Part shown: positions 62,881 through 64,000 of the stretch, piece by piece
How the letters are laid out: each line of letters starts with the position of its first letter
Numbering within the stretch: the first letter of the stretch is position 1
Assembly (NCBI GenBank): GCA_005843825.1
Contig: SZXX01000025.1
Location: 35,702-99,701 of the forward strand
Source: Chlorobium sp.
GTDB lineage: Bacteria > Bacteroidota > Chlorobiia > Chlorobiales > Chlorobiaceae
Direction of reading: 5' to 3'
DNA length: 64,000 nt
Notes under the pieces: generated by a model
Databases searched by the model: none
Told to the model about the DNA's origin: nothing
What the model saw: the letters and a program-made list of their open reading frames with translations, nothing else
Position numbers and translations under genes: made by a program

Positions 62881-63591
62881 ATGGAGGTTACAGCATCATG
62901 TATCCGAAAAAGCCTTGAAGCATTGGCGAACCCTGAGGCAGCACTGTTTGCTCAAAGGTTTTTCAAGACAGGAGCAGGCGAGTACGGAGAAGGCGATATT
63001 TTTCGTGGAATTCGCGTTCCTGTGTTGCGAAAGCTCTCAGTTACACTGGATAATACCCCGTTACCGGAGGTTATCCTGCTGCTTTCATCCGAGTATCATG
63101 AAGACCGCCTGCTTGCCCTCCTGTTGCTGATGCGTCGCTTTTGCCAAGCACATGAGGTCGATCAATCTAGAATAGTTGACCTCTATCTGGCCCATACGCA
63201 GTTGATTAATAACTGGGATCTGGTGGATATTTCTGCACCTCACATTGTCGGCAGCTTTCTTCAATATCGCAAGAGAACCCCACTTTATAAGCTTGTTCTC
63301 TCAGAAAGCCTCTGGGAACGCAGGATCGCCATCATTGCCACCCTGCACTTCATTCGGCAGAGTGATTTTGCTGACGCCCTTGCGTTAGCTGAAATTCTCC
63401 TTCAAGATAAGGAGGAACTTCTCCATAAGGCGACAGGCTGGATGCTTCGGGAAATAGGCAAGCGTAATATGGCGGCTTTAGAAGGCTTTTTACTGAAGCA
63501 CTACCAGCGGATGCCGAGAGTCATGCTTCGATATGCCATTGAACGTGTTCCTGAAGAGAGACGGCAGAACTATCTGAAAGGCCGTTTGTAA
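62881..63591 (+). CDS. DNA alkylation repair protein (AlkD-like HEAT-repeat glycosylase)
   Basis: 236 residues, all helical. FRGIRVPVLRKLS, EYHEDRLLALLLLMRRF, INNWDLVDISAPHIVG (catalytic region with Trp-Asp), LSESLWERRIAIIATLHFIR and HKATGWMLREIGKR match AlkC/AlkD-type proteins. It would remove 3- or 7-methylated purines. It follows the ABC-F gene after 29 bases and may share its transcript. Confidence 0.9.
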   Translation: MEVTASCIRKSLEALANPEAALFAQRFFKTGAGEYGEGDIFRGIRVPVLRKLSVTLDNTPLPEVILLLSSEYHEDRLLALLLLMRRFCQAHEVDQSRIVDLYLAHTQLINNWDLVDISAPHIVGSFLQYRKRTPLYKLVLSESLWERRIAIIATLHFIRQSDFADALALAEILLQDKEELLHKATGWMLREIGKRNMAALEGFLLKHYQRMPRVMLRYAIERVPEERRQNYLKGRL

Positions 63592-63922
63592 AAAAACAGA
63601 ACACTCGTTAACCTCACGTTTCAATTTCCTCTTTTCAGTCAAACCTGCATTTTATTGTGCTCTGTTGAGTATAGAACCGGACAACTGTGCGGATTTATAC
63701 CGTAAAAAGCAGTGAAAAATCAACATCTCTCTCCTCATATTTCCTGTAGATAAAATCTATACATTCCTAACTCACTTGACTGCTGTTGTATACCTTTTAC
63801 CATTGGAAATGGATATGATTTGATGGAAATGCTGGCACAGTATATGCTAATATTACTTTGTGAGGCAAACCGTCCCTCTCGTTTATAAGACGGTATTTAG
63901 AGACTATTCACTGGAGATCATC

Positions 63923-64000
63923 ATGGCAGTAGAAAAGACAATCGGCTCATCAAGCCTCGTTGAGGTTATTGATCGTATCCTTGACAAGGGTGTCGTTGTT
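63923..64000 (+). CDS. gvpA: Gas vesicle structural protein, N-terminal part (cut by window edge)
   Basis: The last 26 codons read MAVEKTIGSSSLVEVIDRIL then DKGVVV, the highly conserved opening of GvpA, the main shell protein of gas vesicles. GGAG lies six bases before the ATG. The frame is open to the window edge. The 331-base spacer before it (63592-63922) has an AT-rich promoter-like region but no motif I can name. A gas vesicle cluster probably continues to the right. Confidence 0.93.
   Translation, partial: MAVEKTIGSSSLVEVIDRILDKGVVV

Overview
The window reads as a chromosomal segment of a green sulfur bacterium (Chlorobiaceae; Chlorobium/Pelodictyon lineage). The grounds are a nuo operon of eleven genes without the NADH-oxidising subunits EFG, an uptake [NiFe]-hydrogenase, the start of a gas-vesicle gvpA at the right edge, many genes without a clear Shine-Dalgarno, and short intergenic repeats between ordinary genes. 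I cannot fix the species; gas vesicles together with assimilatory sulfate reduction narrow it to a few members. No prophage, insertion sequence or CRISPR array is visible.

Positions 1-14200 are a metal and sulfur region. A TonB-dependent receptor (cut by the left edge) and a molybdate-binding protein modA diverge from a 660-base spacer with three ModE-type boxes. Then follows a complete assimilatory sulfate reduction operon: siroheme sulfite reductase, TusA-like protein, cysH, cysD, a cysN with a decayed APS-kinase tail, and two siroheme-synthesis genes. After two toxin/antitoxin loci comes, on the minus strand, a sulfate ABC transporter (sbp-cysT-cysW-cysA). Both sulfur operons carry the same 18-bp palindrome and ungapped matching promoter sequence. 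The transporter operon also has what looks like a complete cysteine attenuator: a 31-codon leader peptide with a Cys-rich run, an alternative pairing strand and an intrinsic terminator, all before sbp. I regard this as the most interesting system in the window.

Positions 14300-36500 hold housekeeping and accessory genes: HicBA, an AhpD-like protein, rimO-tgt, a hybrid sensor kinase that has lost both phosphoacceptor residues, an ATP-grasp/alpha-E/transglutaminase cluster, a nucleotide-sugar epimerase, a deaminase, ribD and ribE, an ABC ATPase, tpx, rarA, a TolC-type protein, an ORF6N protein, a methyltransferase, a HIT protein and two tRNA-Leu genes.

Positions 36500-54800 are energy metabolism: a membrane protein / ferrochelatase-like / TPR cluster, nuoABCDHIJKLMN, then hydrogenase small subunit, large subunit, cytochrome b and, after a terminator, the maturation protease. 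Positions 54900-64000 hold folE and queD (with tgt, the ends of a queuosine route), OsmC, DedA, several unknown or secreted small proteins, an ABC-F ATPase, an AlkD-like protein and gvpA.

Three dispersed repeat families recur: a heptamer family (GGCAGTT/GGCAGTA), a CCTATAAGT-type family, and a 32-bp palindromic unit. The heptamer family has entered the coding frames of nuoL and a methyltransferase and abuts or supplies stop codons of tolC, hupD and folE.
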